Source of the DNA: an uncultured Candidatus Melainabacteria bacterium
GTDB lineage: Bacteria > Cyanobacteriota > Vampirovibrionia > Gastranaerophilales > Gastranaerophilaceae
NCBI GenBank assembly: GCA_934675685.1
Contig: CAKURL010000003.1
Coordinates: 1-64,000 of the forward strand
Length of the DNA stretch: 64,000 bases
Direction of reading: 5' to 3'
Under the pieces are notes generated by a model. That model was not told the DNA's origin and did not search any database. It worked only from the letters and a program-made list of their open reading frames with translations. This document shows, in pieces, positions 17,637 to 26,121 of this stretch. Every line of letters starts with the position of its first letter. Positions within the stretch are counted from its first letter, which is position 1. Position numbers and translations under genes: made by a program.

Positions 17637-17975
17637 TTAAAGGCTTTCAAAAGAAAATGCGCACATTTTTTGAAAAAGGTTGATGATTTCGCTGTCTTTT
17701 TCTCTTTCTATCGGGTGTTTTATTTTAAAATCTAAAGAAAGAAATATTCTTATTACGGGTATTGTAACACCTAATTTAATTAGTTCTCTTATGATTTCGA
17801 GCCATTCTATGTCTTCTTGGCTATATAATCTTTTGCCGTTTTCGGAGTTGTTTGTCCTTTTTGGTTTTATGAGCCCTTCTTCTTCGTATGTTCTTATTCT
17901 GTCGCAAGTCACGCCTAAAATTTTAGAAACTTGTGAAATTTGATAAAAAGGTTCATTTTTGGCGATTTTTGACAT
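17637..17975 (-). CDS. MerR-family transcriptional regulator
   Basis: A 112-residue regulator. Residues ~10-80 form the MerR winged helix-turn-helix: FYQISQVSKILGV, then RIRTYEEEGLIKPKR and RLYSQEDIEWL. The C-terminal part is short (about 30 residues) and lacks the cysteine metal site of classical MerR. It is closer to HspR/GlnR-type members, so the signal is unknown. AGGAGAAAACA precedes the ATG. It is divergent from the cysteine-rich pilin gene, and the shared intergenic region has an 11-bp inverted repeat, so it is a candidate regulator of itself and the pilin. Confidence 0.85.
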   Translation of the reverse strand: MSKIAKNEPFYQISQVSKILGVTCDRIRTYEEEGLIKPKRTNNSENGKRLYSQEDIEWLEIIRELIKLGVTIPVIRIFLSLDFKIKHPIEREKDSEIINLFQKMCAFSFESL

Positions 17976-18048
17976 TGTTTTCTCCTAAATTATTTGGCTT
18001 TAGCTTTTTCTTTAATTAATCTTAAATAAAAAGCTTTAATAAGTGTAT

Positions 18049-18078
18049 TTAGGTAAATAAATATATATATTTAACTAA
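18049..18078. promoter_or_regulatory. Imperfect 11-bp inverted repeat between merR-type and pilin genes
   Basis: TTAGGTAAATA (18049-18059) pairs with TATTTAACTAA (18068-18078) with one mismatch and an 8-base A/T spacer. It ends five bases before the -35 of the pilin promoter, so it is a plausible binding site for the divergent MerR-type regulator. Confidence 0.45.
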
Positions 18079-18082
18079 GTTA

Positions 18083-18111
18083 TTGATTATTTAAAACATA
18101 GGTATTATAAT
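18083..18111 (+). promoter_or_regulatory. Sigma70-type promoter for the pilin-like gene
   Basis: TTGATT (18083-18088) and TATAAT (18106-18111) with a 17-base spacer, 42 bases before the predicted TTG start. Confidence 0.65.
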
Positions 18112-18153
18112 ATCCATGTTTATCGAATGATTATATATACAGGAGTAATATTT

Positions 18154-19302
18154 TTGTTTAATTTTAAAAAATCTTTAAATCTTAAAAAAGTCGCTTTTTC
18201 TTTGATAGAATTAATGATTTCTTTGATAGTAATCTCTCTTGTGGCTGCTGCTTTCACCCCTGTGATTACAAAAAAATTAAAAACAAGTTCGATTTTTGGC
18301 TCTTCCGGGGGTGGAAATTCTGTGAGTGCAAATTGCCAAGGGAAATTTGATTCCGATTGCAAGCTTTGCACAAAAGATTTGTGTGTGATGTGCAAAAAGA
18401 CTTGTGAAAGCGGATATATGCTTGAGGCTGATAGTTGTAAATGTAATCAAATAATCACAATAAATAATTGCAAGGTTTATTCAACTTATTCTACTTGCAA
18501 CGCTTGCGAAGATGGATATTATTTATCTAATAACGAATGCAAAGCTTATAGCGTTTTGAATTGTGCAACTTTTAGCTCAACAGAAGATAAATGCCTTTCT
18601 TGCCCTTTTGGGTTTTATTTAAAAAACGATAGTTGCACACAATACACGGCTCAAAATTGCGCGACTTATAGCTCTTCTAGCGACCAATGCGCAACATGCC
18701 AAAGTGGGTATACATTGAGCTCGGGGGCATGTGTTAAAAATTTGGATTGCTCTGGGCGATATTTTTATAAAAAAAGTAATTTATGTATTACAAAATACAA
18801 CATGAACGACAGTGATGAAAATTTGATTTCTTCATCTGCCGAAGTGACTATGTATCTGATGTCATCTTCGACTAGTGGTACAAATTGTAGTGCTTCTAAT
18901 GGTAGGTGTTGTTGGCAAGGTAATACTTCGGGTGGTTGCGGTTCTACTGGTGACTACTATGAAAATTATTCAGGTTGTCATAGGACTATTTGCACTTGGA
19001 AAGCTGCTAATGCAATATGTGCAACTTATAAAAATGGTGGAAAAGTTTGGAGACTTCCAACGAAGGACGAAATGCAAAATTGGATTGCAATCTCAAAAGA
19101 ACTTCAACTTTGTCCTGATACTGATACCGATTGTCGCTATTCTTCTTGTCTCCCAGGGTTTTTTGCCGCTCTTTGTTATCCTTCTGCAATCCATGCTAGT
19201 AAAGAGGGTGTGCAGTTTTGGTGGTCAGGTGTTACAAGGTGGATTGCATCAGGTTTGAATGCAAATGCCGGTTATTCTGTTCGTTGCGTTACAGATATTT
19301 AA
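18154..19302 (+). CDS. Type IV pilin-like protein with Cys-rich repeats and DUF1566/Lcl-like C-terminus
   Basis: About 382 residues from a TTG at 18154, which sits 8 bases after AGGAG. The in-frame ATG at 18127 lacks such a site. A 14-residue leader ends KKVA, followed by FSLIELMISL: a class III (prepilin) signal with Glu at +5 and Ala instead of Gly at -1. Then come three repeats of ~31 residues, of the form NC-x8-C-x2-C-x3-GY/F-x-L-x4-C, resembling EGF-like disulfide modules. The C-terminal ~170 residues contain VWRLPTKDE and FWWSG, as in DUF1566/Lcl and FISUMP surface domains. It is probably an exported, disulfide-rich pseudopilin or adhesin. A terminator follows. Confidence 0.8.
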   Translation: MFNFKKSLNLKKVAFSLIELMISLIVISLVAAAFTPVITKKLKTSSIFGSSGGGNSVSANCQGKFDSDCKLCTKDLCVMCKKTCESGYMLEADSCKCNQIITINNCKVYSTYSTCNACEDGYYLSNNECKAYSVLNCATFSSTEDKCLSCPFGFYLKNDSCTQYTAQNCATYSSSSDQCATCQSGYTLSSGACVKNLDCSGRYFYKKSNLCITKYNMNDSDENLISSSAEVTMYLMSSSTSGTNCSASNGRCCWQGNTSGGCGSTGDYYENYSGCHRTICTWKAANAICATYKNGGKVWRLPTKDEMQNWIAISKELQLCPDTDTDCRYSSCLPGFFAALCYPSAIHASKEGVQFWWSGVTRWIASGLNANAGYSVRCVTDI

Positions 19303-19332
19303 ATTTTCATGTTATTTTGTGTTTTGATGTGA

Positions 19333-19358
19333 GGGAGGTTTACCTCCCCTTTTTTTTA
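19333..19358 (+). terminator. Rho-independent terminator after the pilin-like gene
   Basis: GGGAGG (19333-19338), TTTA loop, CCTCCC (19343-19348), then C and a run of T. Confidence 0.85.
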
Positions 19359-19386
19359 GCTCGAATGAAGCGTAGCAGGAGCCCTT

Positions 19387-19544
19387 GTCGGATTAGTAAA
19401 TCCGACCTACATTTGATAAAATAACACGTCATTCTGAAAGCTCTAAAAAACAAGCTATGCGTAGTTTTTTGGGCTGTTCAGAATCCCTAAAACAAAGAAT
19501 ACAAGAATTCAACATCAAATAAAAACCCTGAAACTAGTTCAGGG
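19387..19544. repeat. Cluster of three intergenic hairpins
   Basis: This gene-free stretch (19303-19698) contains three inverted repeats. GTCGGATT/AATCCGAC (19387-19406) is perfect with a 4-base loop. ATTCTGAA/TTCAGAAT (19431-19438 with 19477-19484) encloses a weaker inner stem. CCCTGAA/TTCAGGG (19526-19544) is perfect with a 5-base loop. The last two share a CTGAA core. This looks like a small interspersed repeat or a folded RNA rather than a gene. Copies elsewhere in the genome would be needed to confirm mobility. Confidence 0.5.
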
Positions 19545-19647
19545 CGACATTTTGCTGCTTTTTTCTTTGCCAAAGTATCTAGTAGCAGAAATTCAAAAAT
19601 AATTCATCGCACATTTAAACCCAAAAATTCCATAAACACATTTTTTA

Positions 19648-19656
19648 TGCTAAAAT
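19648..19656 (+). promoter_or_regulatory. Extended -10 promoter for the GT8-galE unit
   Basis: TGCTAAAAT, about 43 bases before the ATG at 19699, which also has AAAGGAG upstream. Confidence 0.55.
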
Positions 19657-19698
19657 TGCTATGTAATTTCAAAGCCCGAGCTTTAAAAAAGGAGTTTT

Positions 19699-20625
19699 AT
19701 GTCTAAAATAAACGTTTGTATTTCTTCTGACGACAACTATGCAAAATACTTGGGCGTAGTCGCAGCTTCAATTTTAAAAAATGCAAATACAGATGATGAA
19801 ATTGCCTTCTATTTTCTTGATGGCGGAATAAAAGAAGAAAAAAAACAAGAAATTTTTTCCTTAAAAGAAATCAAAGATTGCGAAATGAATTTCGTCAAAG
19901 TCGACGAAGAATTATTTTCTCAATATGCAAAAATCAAAACTCATAAATACATCACAATTGCGACATATTACCGCCTAAAGCTCCCGACATTGTTGCCTTC
20001 GGTTGATAAAATAATTTATCTTGATTGCGACACTGTGGTAAATAGCTCCCTAAAAGATTTATTTGAAATCGACTTAAAAGAAAATTTAATCGCTGGCGCA
20101 AAAGACATAAACAAAAAAATGCTCAAGAAAAACCCAAGCTACGTGAACGCCGGAATGCTTGTTTTCAACTTAGCTCAAATGAGAAAAGAAAACACAGAAG
20201 AAAAATTCTTGGCTTGGACAAAAGAGAATTTTGAAACAATAAAAGTGGGAGATCAAACAATCTTAAACGAAGTCTGCAAAGGCAGAATTCTTCTTGTTAA
20301 TGACGTTTGGAATGTTCAATCTTCTAATTTCACAAATCGCTCGAGCTATACAAATTCTCCAAAAATAATCCATTTTGTCTCAAAAAAGAAACCATGGCAC
20401 TTTGCAAGCTTTTCATATCACAGGGATTTATATTTTAAATATCTTCAACTTACCCCTTGGAGGCTTTCTGAAGCTGAACTCAAGCATTGGACAAAAGACA
20501 ACCAAATTGCTTCTTTAATAGAATATTTTAAATATCGCCCTTTGTTTTTCTTGAGGCCAAGGTTTTATGAAGCAATTTTTAAAACATACATTTTAAATTT
20601 TAAAAAAGGAAAAAATAATGTCTAA
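19699..20625 (+). CDS. GT8-family glycosyltransferase
   Basis: A 308-residue GT8 transferase, LgtC-like. Key elements are the DxD motif in LDCDTVV, YVNAGMLVFNL, the GDQTILN substrate segment and HFVSKKKPWH near the C-terminus. It is predicted to transfer galactose or glucose from the UDP-sugar to lipopolysaccharide or capsule. It overlaps galE by 8 bases, which fits UDP-galactose as donor supplied by its neighbour. It is related to, but clearly distinct from, the GT8 at 3142. Confidence 0.9.
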   Translation: MSKINVCISSDDNYAKYLGVVAASILKNANTDDEIAFYFLDGGIKEEKKQEIFSLKEIKDCEMNFVKVDEELFSQYAKIKTHKYITIATYYRLKLPTLLPSVDKIIYLDCDTVVNSSLKDLFEIDLKENLIAGAKDINKKMLKKNPSYVNAGMLVFNLAQMRKENTEEKFLAWTKENFETIKVGDQTILNEVCKGRILLVNDVWNVQSSNFTNRSSYTNSPKIIHFVSKKKPWHFASFSYHRDLYFKYLQLTPWRLSEAELKHWTKDNQIASLIEYFKYRPLFFLRPRFYEAIFKTYILNFKKGKNNV

Positions 20626-21619
20626 AATATTAGTAACAGGGGGCGCAGGCTATATAGGAAGCCACCTTGTTTTGGCGCTTTTAGAAGAAAACAAAGAAGT
20701 TGTGGTATTTGATAATTTTTCGACAGGCCACAAGGAAACTTTGGAAACTTTAAAAAAATATGGAAATTTGGAATACCTTGAAGGCGACTTGCTGAATTTA
20801 AAAGACATTAAAACGGTTTTTGAAAAATATGATATTTCTTGCGTTTTTCATTTTGCTGCTTTTTCTCAAGTGGCGCAAAGCGTCAAAAACCCAAGAAAAT
20901 ACTATCAAAATAACGTCATCGGCACATTGAATCTTTTAAATACAATGCTTGATTTTGATGTTTTAAAAATTGTTTTTTCTTCCACGGCTGCAACTTATGG
21001 CGAGCCTAAATATATTCCAATCGACGAATTTCACCCACAAAACCCAATAAACCCTTACGGCCAAACGAAATTCATGATTGAAAAAATTCTTGATGATTAC
21101 GACAAAGCCTATGGCTTAAAATCTGTTCGTTTAAGATATTTTAACGTCATCGGTGCCGACAAAAATTCAAGAATAGGAGAATGGCACAATCCGGAAACAC
21201 ACCTTGTTCCAAACATCTTAAAATCTACTTTTGAAAAAGGAAGAGTTTTTGAGATGTATGGCACAGACTATGACACAAAAGACGGCACTTGCGTTAGAGA
21301 CTATATAAACGTTGAAGACTTAGCTAGAGCGCATATTTTAGCTTTAAAATATCTTCAAAATGGCGGAAAAACAGACTTTTTCAACCTTGGAACAAACGAA
21401 GGAATGACTGTGAAAGAAATTTTCGACATGGCAGAAATCGTGACAGGGAAAAAAATCGAAGTAAAAGTCATGCCAAAAAGAGAAGGCGACCCAAAAAGCC
21501 TTGTTGCAAACAACAAAAAAGCAAGCGAAGTTTTGGGCTGGGAATTTAAAAATTCTTTAAAAGATAGCATAAAAAGCGCATATTTATGGGAAGCAAAATT
21601 AAACGAGAAAAAGATTTAA
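20618..21619 (+). CDS. galE: UDP-glucose 4-epimerase
   Basis: A 333-residue extended SDR that interconverts UDP-glucose and UDP-galactose using bound NAD. It shows TGGAGYIGSH at the N-terminus, FSSTAATYGEP, the catalytic YGQTK, RYFNVIGAD, and the GTCVRDYINVEDLA segment characteristic of GalE. Length is typical (~330-340). It is coupled to the upstream GT8. The product probably feeds UDP-galactose to that enzyme and to other transferases in the glycan loci. Confidence 0.93.
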   Translation: MSKILVTGGAGYIGSHLVLALLEENKEVVVFDNFSTGHKETLETLKKYGNLEYLEGDLLNLKDIKTVFEKYDISCVFHFAAFSQVAQSVKNPRKYYQNNVIGTLNLLNTMLDFDVLKIVFSSTAATYGEPKYIPIDEFHPQNPINPYGQTKFMIEKILDDYDKAYGLKSVRLRYFNVIGADKNSRIGEWHNPETHLVPNILKSTFEKGRVFEMYGTDYDTKDGTCVRDYINVEDLARAHILALKYLQNGGKTDFFNLGTNEGMTVKEIFDMAEIVTGKKIEVKVMPKREGDPKSLVANNKKASEVLGWEFKNSLKDSIKSAYLWEAKLNEKKI

Positions 21620-21772
21620 TTTCCCGTAAAGTTGAGATATAATCTGGGTTATGCGCGTTATCGCTTTGAAGTATTAAAATTGTAAAAAATGCATTTGTTT
21701 TTAAGATATATGGCAAAAAAGTTTTTTTAGAGTTTTTGTAGAAAATGCATAACTGGAAAAGTAAATTAAAAA

Positions 21773-22930
21773 ATGAAAATTACCAACCTATTTGATAATA
21801 TATTGGGGCTTTCAAGGCCGCAAACAAGAACTGTTCCTTTAAGAATGACTGCAACAAACCCAATAGCAAATCAAACAAATTTTTTAGAAGGACCAAAAGA
21901 AGATACTTTAGATTTTTCTATTGATAAAGCAAAAGAAACAGTAAAGCCACAAGCGCTTCAAGAAGAAAAACCCATAGAAGCAATCGCTATAGAAGAGAAA
22001 AGGCCAACGACTAAAATCACAAGAGATGGCTTTACGGGGTTAAGAGACAAAAGTTGTTTGTTGAGAAAACTTGATGAAAAAATCCAAGAAGCCTATCAAG
22101 AAGGCGAAACTTTAACTGTGGCGATGTTTGATATGGATAATTTTAAATCTATCAATGAGCTTTTAAGCTACGAAACAGGGGATGATTTTATCCAAGAAAT
22201 CGGCCATTCCGTTCAAAATGTCGCAAGGGAAAATAATCTCGGGTCCTATCGTTTTGGGGGCGAAGAATTTGTTATTATCTTAAAAGGAAAATCAAGAACA
22301 GAAGCGGAAAAAATATGCACCGAAGTACAAAGAAGAATAACTTCTAACGAATTAATTTCGCATTATTCTGAAATATATACAGATAAAGCAAAAGGCGTCA
22401 TTTCTGAATGCATGGATACTCAATGTTATGCTGATCAAGTAAATCGCACAAAAACTAAAATTGAGGTTTTGAAGGAATTAATGAGCAAAGACTCTTCTTT
22501 GAGCATGAATGATACAGTTCAAGAGTCTTTGGCTTCAAGCAAACATGAACTTGCAATATTATACAAGAGCATTTTGAGGACATTGGCAAGAGACGAGAAA
22601 AACCAAGCAATTTCAAACAAATTATATGCGTATATATATCTTCTTGAAGTCGGAGACGAGGAAGATAGAAGAGGAATAATATATAACGAAGAAGTTAATA
22701 ATTATATTTCAACTAAACTTGAAAAAACGGCACAAATTGCTTATGCAAAGACTTGGCTTAATGATTACAAGAAAAATGGCGGTTTTACTATCACTTGCGG
22801 CATAATCGAGATGACTCCTGAATTTTTGAAAAATGCAAAAGCAAAAGAAGTGATAGATGAAGCAGGCGAAGTCTTGAAAAACGGAAAGCACACGCAAAAG
22901 GGCGGAGTTTATTTCAGACTTTTAAAATAA
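21773..22930 (+). CDS. Diguanylate cyclase-like protein with a large insertion inside the GGDEF domain
   Basis: 385 residues. The first ~75 are low-complexity and probably disordered. A GGDEF domain starts with DGFTGLRDKSCL; the Asp pair in FDMDNFKSINE and an intact GGEEF (162-166) suggest that it can make cyclic di-GMP. Instead of continuing directly to the final strand, the domain is interrupted by ~120 helical residues (about 200-325). The domain then resumes with FTITCGIIEM and ends with KGGVYF. No sensor domain or membrane segment is present. The insertion may act as a regulatory module. No clear Shine-Dalgarno precedes the ATG. Confidence 0.8.
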   Translation: MKITNLFDNILGLSRPQTRTVPLRMTATNPIANQTNFLEGPKEDTLDFSIDKAKETVKPQALQEEKPIEAIAIEEKRPTTKITRDGFTGLRDKSCLLRKLDEKIQEAYQEGETLTVAMFDMDNFKSINELLSYETGDDFIQEIGHSVQNVARENNLGSYRFGGEEFVIILKGKSRTEAEKICTEVQRRITSNELISHYSEIYTDKAKGVISECMDTQCYADQVNRTKTKIEVLKELMSKDSSLSMNDTVQESLASSKHELAILYKSILRTLARDEKNQAISNKLYAYIYLLEVGDEEDRRGIIYNEEVNNYISTKLEKTAQIAYAKTWLNDYKKNGGFTITCGIIEMTPEFLKNAKAKEVIDEAGEVLKNGKHTQKGGVYFRLLK

Positions 22931-22965
22931 ACCTAACGAAACACTTTTTGTAATTTTAAACTTTA

Positions 22966-22974
22966 TGATAAAAT
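22966..22974 (+). promoter_or_regulatory. Extended -10 promoter for gmhA
   Basis: TGATAAAAT, about 43 bases before the ATG at 23018. Confidence 0.5.
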
Positions 22975-23017
22975 CATATTATCTTGGAGTTTAATTTTGT
23001 ATGAAGGGTTGCCTTGA

Positions 23018-23581
23018 ATGGATAAAGCGATTGATAATTATTTTTCTTTGTTAAAAGAAACGATAGATAAATTAGATAAGAATTCTATTCAAGAATTTGT
23101 TGAAGAATTAAAAGAAGCAAGAAAAAAAGGCAAAAACATTTTTATTATGGGAAATGGCGGTTCTGCTGCGACGGCGAGCCACTTTGCTTGCGACTTTAAT
23201 AAAGGTTTAAATAAAGAAAATAGTGACGCACGTTTTAGAATAATCCCCTTGAGCGACAATTTGACTACAATTCTAGCTTATTCTAATGATTTTCATTACG
23301 ATGAAGCATTCAAAGAGCAACTTAAAAATTTCTTAAAAAAAGAAGATATAGTGATAGGGATTTCCGGAAGCGGAAATTCAAAAAGTATTTTAAATGCTAT
23401 TGAATATGCAAAAAGGCTTGGTTCAAAGACGATAGGTTTTACAGGCTATGACGGAGGCAAATTGAAAAACATGGTTGATATTTCAATCCATGCTCCGGTT
23501 TGTAATATGCAAATAGCAGAAGATATACACATGTCTATTTTCCACATGCTCTATAATATTTTTGATTTAATGGAAGAATAA
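23018..23581 (+). CDS. gmhA: Phosphoheptose isomerase (sedoheptulose 7-phosphate isomerase)
   Basis: A 187-residue SIS-domain enzyme converting sedoheptulose 7-phosphate to D-glycero-D-manno-heptose 7-phosphate, the first step of ADP- or GDP-heptose synthesis for lipopolysaccharide core or S-layer glycans. It shows MGNGGSAATASH, SGSGNSKSI (phosphate binding) and the QIAEDIHM segment near the C-terminus. The related DnaA-binding protein DiaA has the same fold, but the glycan context and motif set favour GmhA. It is monocistronic, ending in a bidirectional terminator shared with the convergent porin gene. Confidence 0.87.
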   Translation: MDKAIDNYFSLLKETIDKLDKNSIQEFVEELKEARKKGKNIFIMGNGGSAATASHFACDFNKGLNKENSDARFRIIPLSDNLTTILAYSNDFHYDEAFKEQLKNFLKKEDIVIGISGSGNSKSILNAIEYAKRLGSKTIGFTGYDGGKLKNMVDISIHAPVCNMQIAEDIHMSIFHMLYNIFDLMEE

Positions 23582-23586
23582 AAAAC

Positions 23587-23618
23587 AAAAAGCGAGGTTT
23601 AATTTATTCCTCGCTTTT
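23587..23618. terminator. Bidirectional rho-independent terminator
   Basis: AAAAGCGAGG and CCTCGCTTTT form a 10-bp stem with an 11-base loop, flanked by A- and T-runs, between convergent gmhA and the porin gene. Confidence 0.85.
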
Positions 23619-23645
23619 AATATGCTAGAAAGTTTAAATAATTTT

Positions 23646-24878
23646 TTATAACAAAAATTGTGTTCCAACGACGATTTTGTGCGAATCGTGTTTTCCGTCG
23701 TTTTGGCAATAAATATAGTTTAGAACAACTCTTAAAGTTTGCCCCAAAATGAAATAATTTAAGCCTGCCGTGTATTCTCTTGAGTTGTTGTGGGCGATTT
23801 TTTTGTTGCTATCAAAGTCGTCATATCTTAAAAGCATTTGTAGCTTTTTAGTTAACATGTAAGTCAAAGTGACGTTGTAGCCCCAGCGTTTTTTGTCTGT
23901 GAGCCCGCTTGCCCCGTTTGAGCCATCTGCCCAAGCAAATTCAGACAAAAGGCCAAATTTTTTGTAGTCATATTTTAAAGCAGCAGATGTCACGGTATAG
24001 TCGACGTTATTTCTTCTTCCGCCTTGGATACCGCCTCCCATTTTGAGGGTTCCATATCTTCCATCTGTGTTTGCTAAAGGTTTAAAATCTGCCCAAGCAA
24101 TACCTTCGACCCCTGGGAAAAATTCGCTATACCAAGTGTCTGAGCTATAGCCTTCTAAGTAATAATCCATATATTTATAGCTGCCGTTGATTTTAAGTCC
24201 GGTTTTTCTTATGTTTCCAAAGTTTCTTGCAATTTGTGTTCTTGCGATGAAAGGAACGGTAAAAGCACTTTGAGCGCCTTCATAGCCCACCGTTGGCCTA
24301 TATGTACCAAATGTGATTGTGTGGTGCGGAATTCTTTTTGTTTGCACCCAAGCGTCCAAGACAAACCTATGCCAAAAGTTTTGGTGAATGTCTGGGGTGA
24401 GGTTGAACAACAAGTTATAGCTTTCTTTTTCGCTTCTGAATTTACCTTTTAGCCCGAGGTTTATTGTATTATAGTCGTAATCAAAATTAGAATTGTTGTC
24501 GATTTTTTCTGTCCAATTCATCAAGTTGCTTAATTGGATTGTATTTTCTTTGATTGGCCCTCTTTCAAAGTGTTGCGTCAATTGGCCTTTAAACATACCA
24601 TCTGCGCTATTGATATCATAATCTTTTTCGATTATTCCTTGCAAAACAGATTTAAATTTTTTTTCTTCTTCTAAAGTTAAAGTTTTCTCTTCTTTTTGTT
24701 GTTCTTCCGGTTCCAACAAAACAGGTTGTTCAAAGTTTTCTTCGGCTTTTTGTGTAGTTTTTGTGTCTGCGAGTTTTTGCTCTTCTTTTTGTATTAAGAT
24801 TTCCCCTTTATCTAGGGCAAACGCACAAGATAACAGGGAAAAAAGCGCTATAGACAATATTATTGTTGTTTTTTTCAT
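23646..24878 (-). CDS. Outer-membrane porin (OprP/OprO-like beta-barrel)
   Basis: 410 residues. A signal peptide (about 1-22, ending CAFA) is followed by a Glu/Lys/Gln-rich linker (23-75). Then comes a long series of alternating hydrophobic strands with Tyr, Trp and Gly typical of a beta-barrel, ending with KIVVGTQFLL, an outer-membrane C-terminal strand. The pattern of strands (FGTYRPTVGYEG, GLLSEFAWADG, LRYDDFDSN) resembles phosphate-selective porins O and P. The charged linker could interact with peptidoglycan. The gene is direct evidence for an outer membrane. Substrate selectivity cannot be read from the sequence. Confidence 0.8.
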   Translation of the reverse strand: MKKTTIILSIALFSLLSCAFALDKGEILIQKEEQKLADTKTTQKAEENFEQPVLLEPEEQQKEEKTLTLEEEKKFKSVLQGIIEKDYDINSADGMFKGQLTQHFERGPIKENTIQLSNLMNWTEKIDNNSNFDYDYNTINLGLKGKFRSEKESYNLLFNLTPDIHQNFWHRFVLDAWVQTKRIPHHTITFGTYRPTVGYEGAQSAFTVPFIARTQIARNFGNIRKTGLKINGSYKYMDYYLEGYSSDTWYSEFFPGVEGIAWADFKPLANTDGRYGTLKMGGGIQGGRRNNVDYTVTSAALKYDYKKFGLLSEFAWADGSNGASGLTDKKRWGYNVTLTYMLTKKLQMLLRYDDFDSNKKIAHNNSREYTAGLNYFILGQTLRVVLNYIYCQNDGKHDSHKIVVGTQFLL

Positions 24879-24925
24879 TTTCTTTCAGCTATTATAATCT
24901 TTTGTATTCTAAATTCTAGCATAAA

Positions 24926-24950
24926 AAAGCGGCGTTATATGCGCCGCTTT
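24926..24950 (-). terminator. Rho-independent terminator for the FNT transporter gene
   Basis: AAAGCGGCG/CGCCGCTTT, a 9-bp GC-rich stem with a 7-base loop, followed on the minus strand by a T-run. Confidence 0.85.
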
Positions 24951-24961
24951 AATAAAAATTA

Positions 24962-25828
24962 TTAATCTTGGTTTTCTTGTTTGTGGTCGTCTTTTAAGTA
25001 TGCAATCCAGAAAAGCAATACTACGAAAACCAATGCCCCGATTATATTACCAACTGTAACAGGGAATAGGTTGTTTACAAAGAATGTTTTCCAAGTCAAT
25101 GTTGCAAGTTGTGGGTCTGTTAAACCAGAAGCAGCAACAACCGATGGGACGTTTTTCATTAAAATTCCAGATGGAATAAAGAACATGTTTGCAACACTGT
25201 GTTCATATCCTGAAGCAACGAATGTCATGATTGGGAAGAAGATAGCGAAAATTTTACCGATAACTCTTTTTGAACTTGTAGCCATCCAAACAGCCAAACA
25301 AACCAACCAGTTACACAAAATGCCTCTGCACAAAGCTTCAACAAAAGAAAGATTAACTTTCATGTGAGCGTTGATGATAGTAGTTGCGCCTAATAAATCG
25401 TGGTCGTTGTGGCAAACAGCGCCAAAGAAAACTAATAAAGCCAATAAAATTGAGCCTACGAAGTTTCCAACATAAACGATTGACCAGCTTCTTAATAATT
25501 TAGCCCAGCTGATTTTCTTTTCGATAACAGAAAACATCATCATAACGTTGCCTGTGAACAATTCTGCTCCGGTTAAAACAACCATCATCAAGCCTGCTGC
25601 GAAAACCATAGCTCCCATTAATTTAGAAGCACCCCAACCAAGGATTTCAGCTTCGCCAGTAGAAACAGTCAAGCTAACTTGCGCCCCATAAGCGATGAAA
25701 GCGCCGGCTGCGATTGCTAAAACAAACATTTTAGATTTGCGATATGCCGCTTTTGTTGGCATTACTTTTTCACTAAAGCCATGTGCGACTTCGTTTGGTG
25801 CCAAACAGTCTTTGTTGTCATTTGACAT
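24962..25828 (-). CDS. Formate/nitrite transporter (FNT family)
   Basis: A 288-residue inner-membrane channel of the FocA/NirC family, with six membrane helices. Diagnostic parts are GAELFTGN in the second helix region, LCRGILCNWLVCLAVWM, and GYEHSVANMFF, whose histidine is the central protonatable residue of the pore. Family members move formate, nitrite or related monovalent anions. No formate or nitrite enzyme is adjacent, so the substrate is undecided; formate export during fermentation is the simplest guess. AAAGGAG precedes the ATG. It appears monocistronic with its own terminator. Confidence 0.93.
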   Translation of the reverse strand: MSNDNKDCLAPNEVAHGFSEKVMPTKAAYRKSKMFVLAIAAGAFIAYGAQVSLTVSTGEAEILGWGASKLMGAMVFAAGLMMVVLTGAELFTGNVMMMFSVIEKKISWAKLLRSWSIVYVGNFVGSILLALLVFFGAVCHNDHDLLGATTIINAHMKVNLSFVEALCRGILCNWLVCLAVWMATSSKRVIGKIFAIFFPIMTFVASGYEHSVANMFFIPSGILMKNVPSVVAASGLTDPQLATLTWKTFFVNNLFPVTVGNIIGALVFVVLLFWIAYLKDDHKQENQD

Positions 25829-26121
25829 AATAAATTACTCCTTTTTAATTAATTATCATTAATGCTTTTTTCTGAAATTATGTTCAGACGAAAAAAATTG
25901 TATTCCTTTAACGTAGAATTTCAATAGGGTTTGAGTAAATTTTAAAATTATTTTTTTATATTTTAAGTTTTTTAATTATTTATCGCAGTTTTAGTAAAAA
26001 TTTATTCATATTTTTTAATTTTTCCTTGATTTTTTGTTCTATTTTAAATAAAATTATGTAGAATAATTGCCTAAAGTGGCTTATGTGTGCCACAAGGGCT
26101 CAGACAAAAAAGGAGAACAAA
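25829..26121. promoter_or_regulatory. Divergent promoter region and leader of the rpmI-rplT operon
   Basis: Very AT-rich. A plausible -10 (TAGAAT, 26059-26064) with TTGTTC (26034-26039, spacing 19) would start the ribosomal-protein operon. Its leader contains a small hairpin GTGGC/GCCAC (26076-26080 with 26089-26093) and a run into AAAAAAGGAG. Autoregulatory L20 leaders are known in other bacteria, but this leader is short and I cannot recognise the fold. Confidence 0.4.

Noticed and set aside
19218..19424. 68-codon frame overlapping the pilin 3' end
   Set aside because: It runs through the terminator at 19333-19358 and has no ribosome site.
20618..21619. galE as a duplicate of the epimerase at 2231
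   Set aside because: The two share the SDR fold, but motifs differ clearly. Only 20618-21619 has the GalE-specific GTCVRDYINVEDLA segment.
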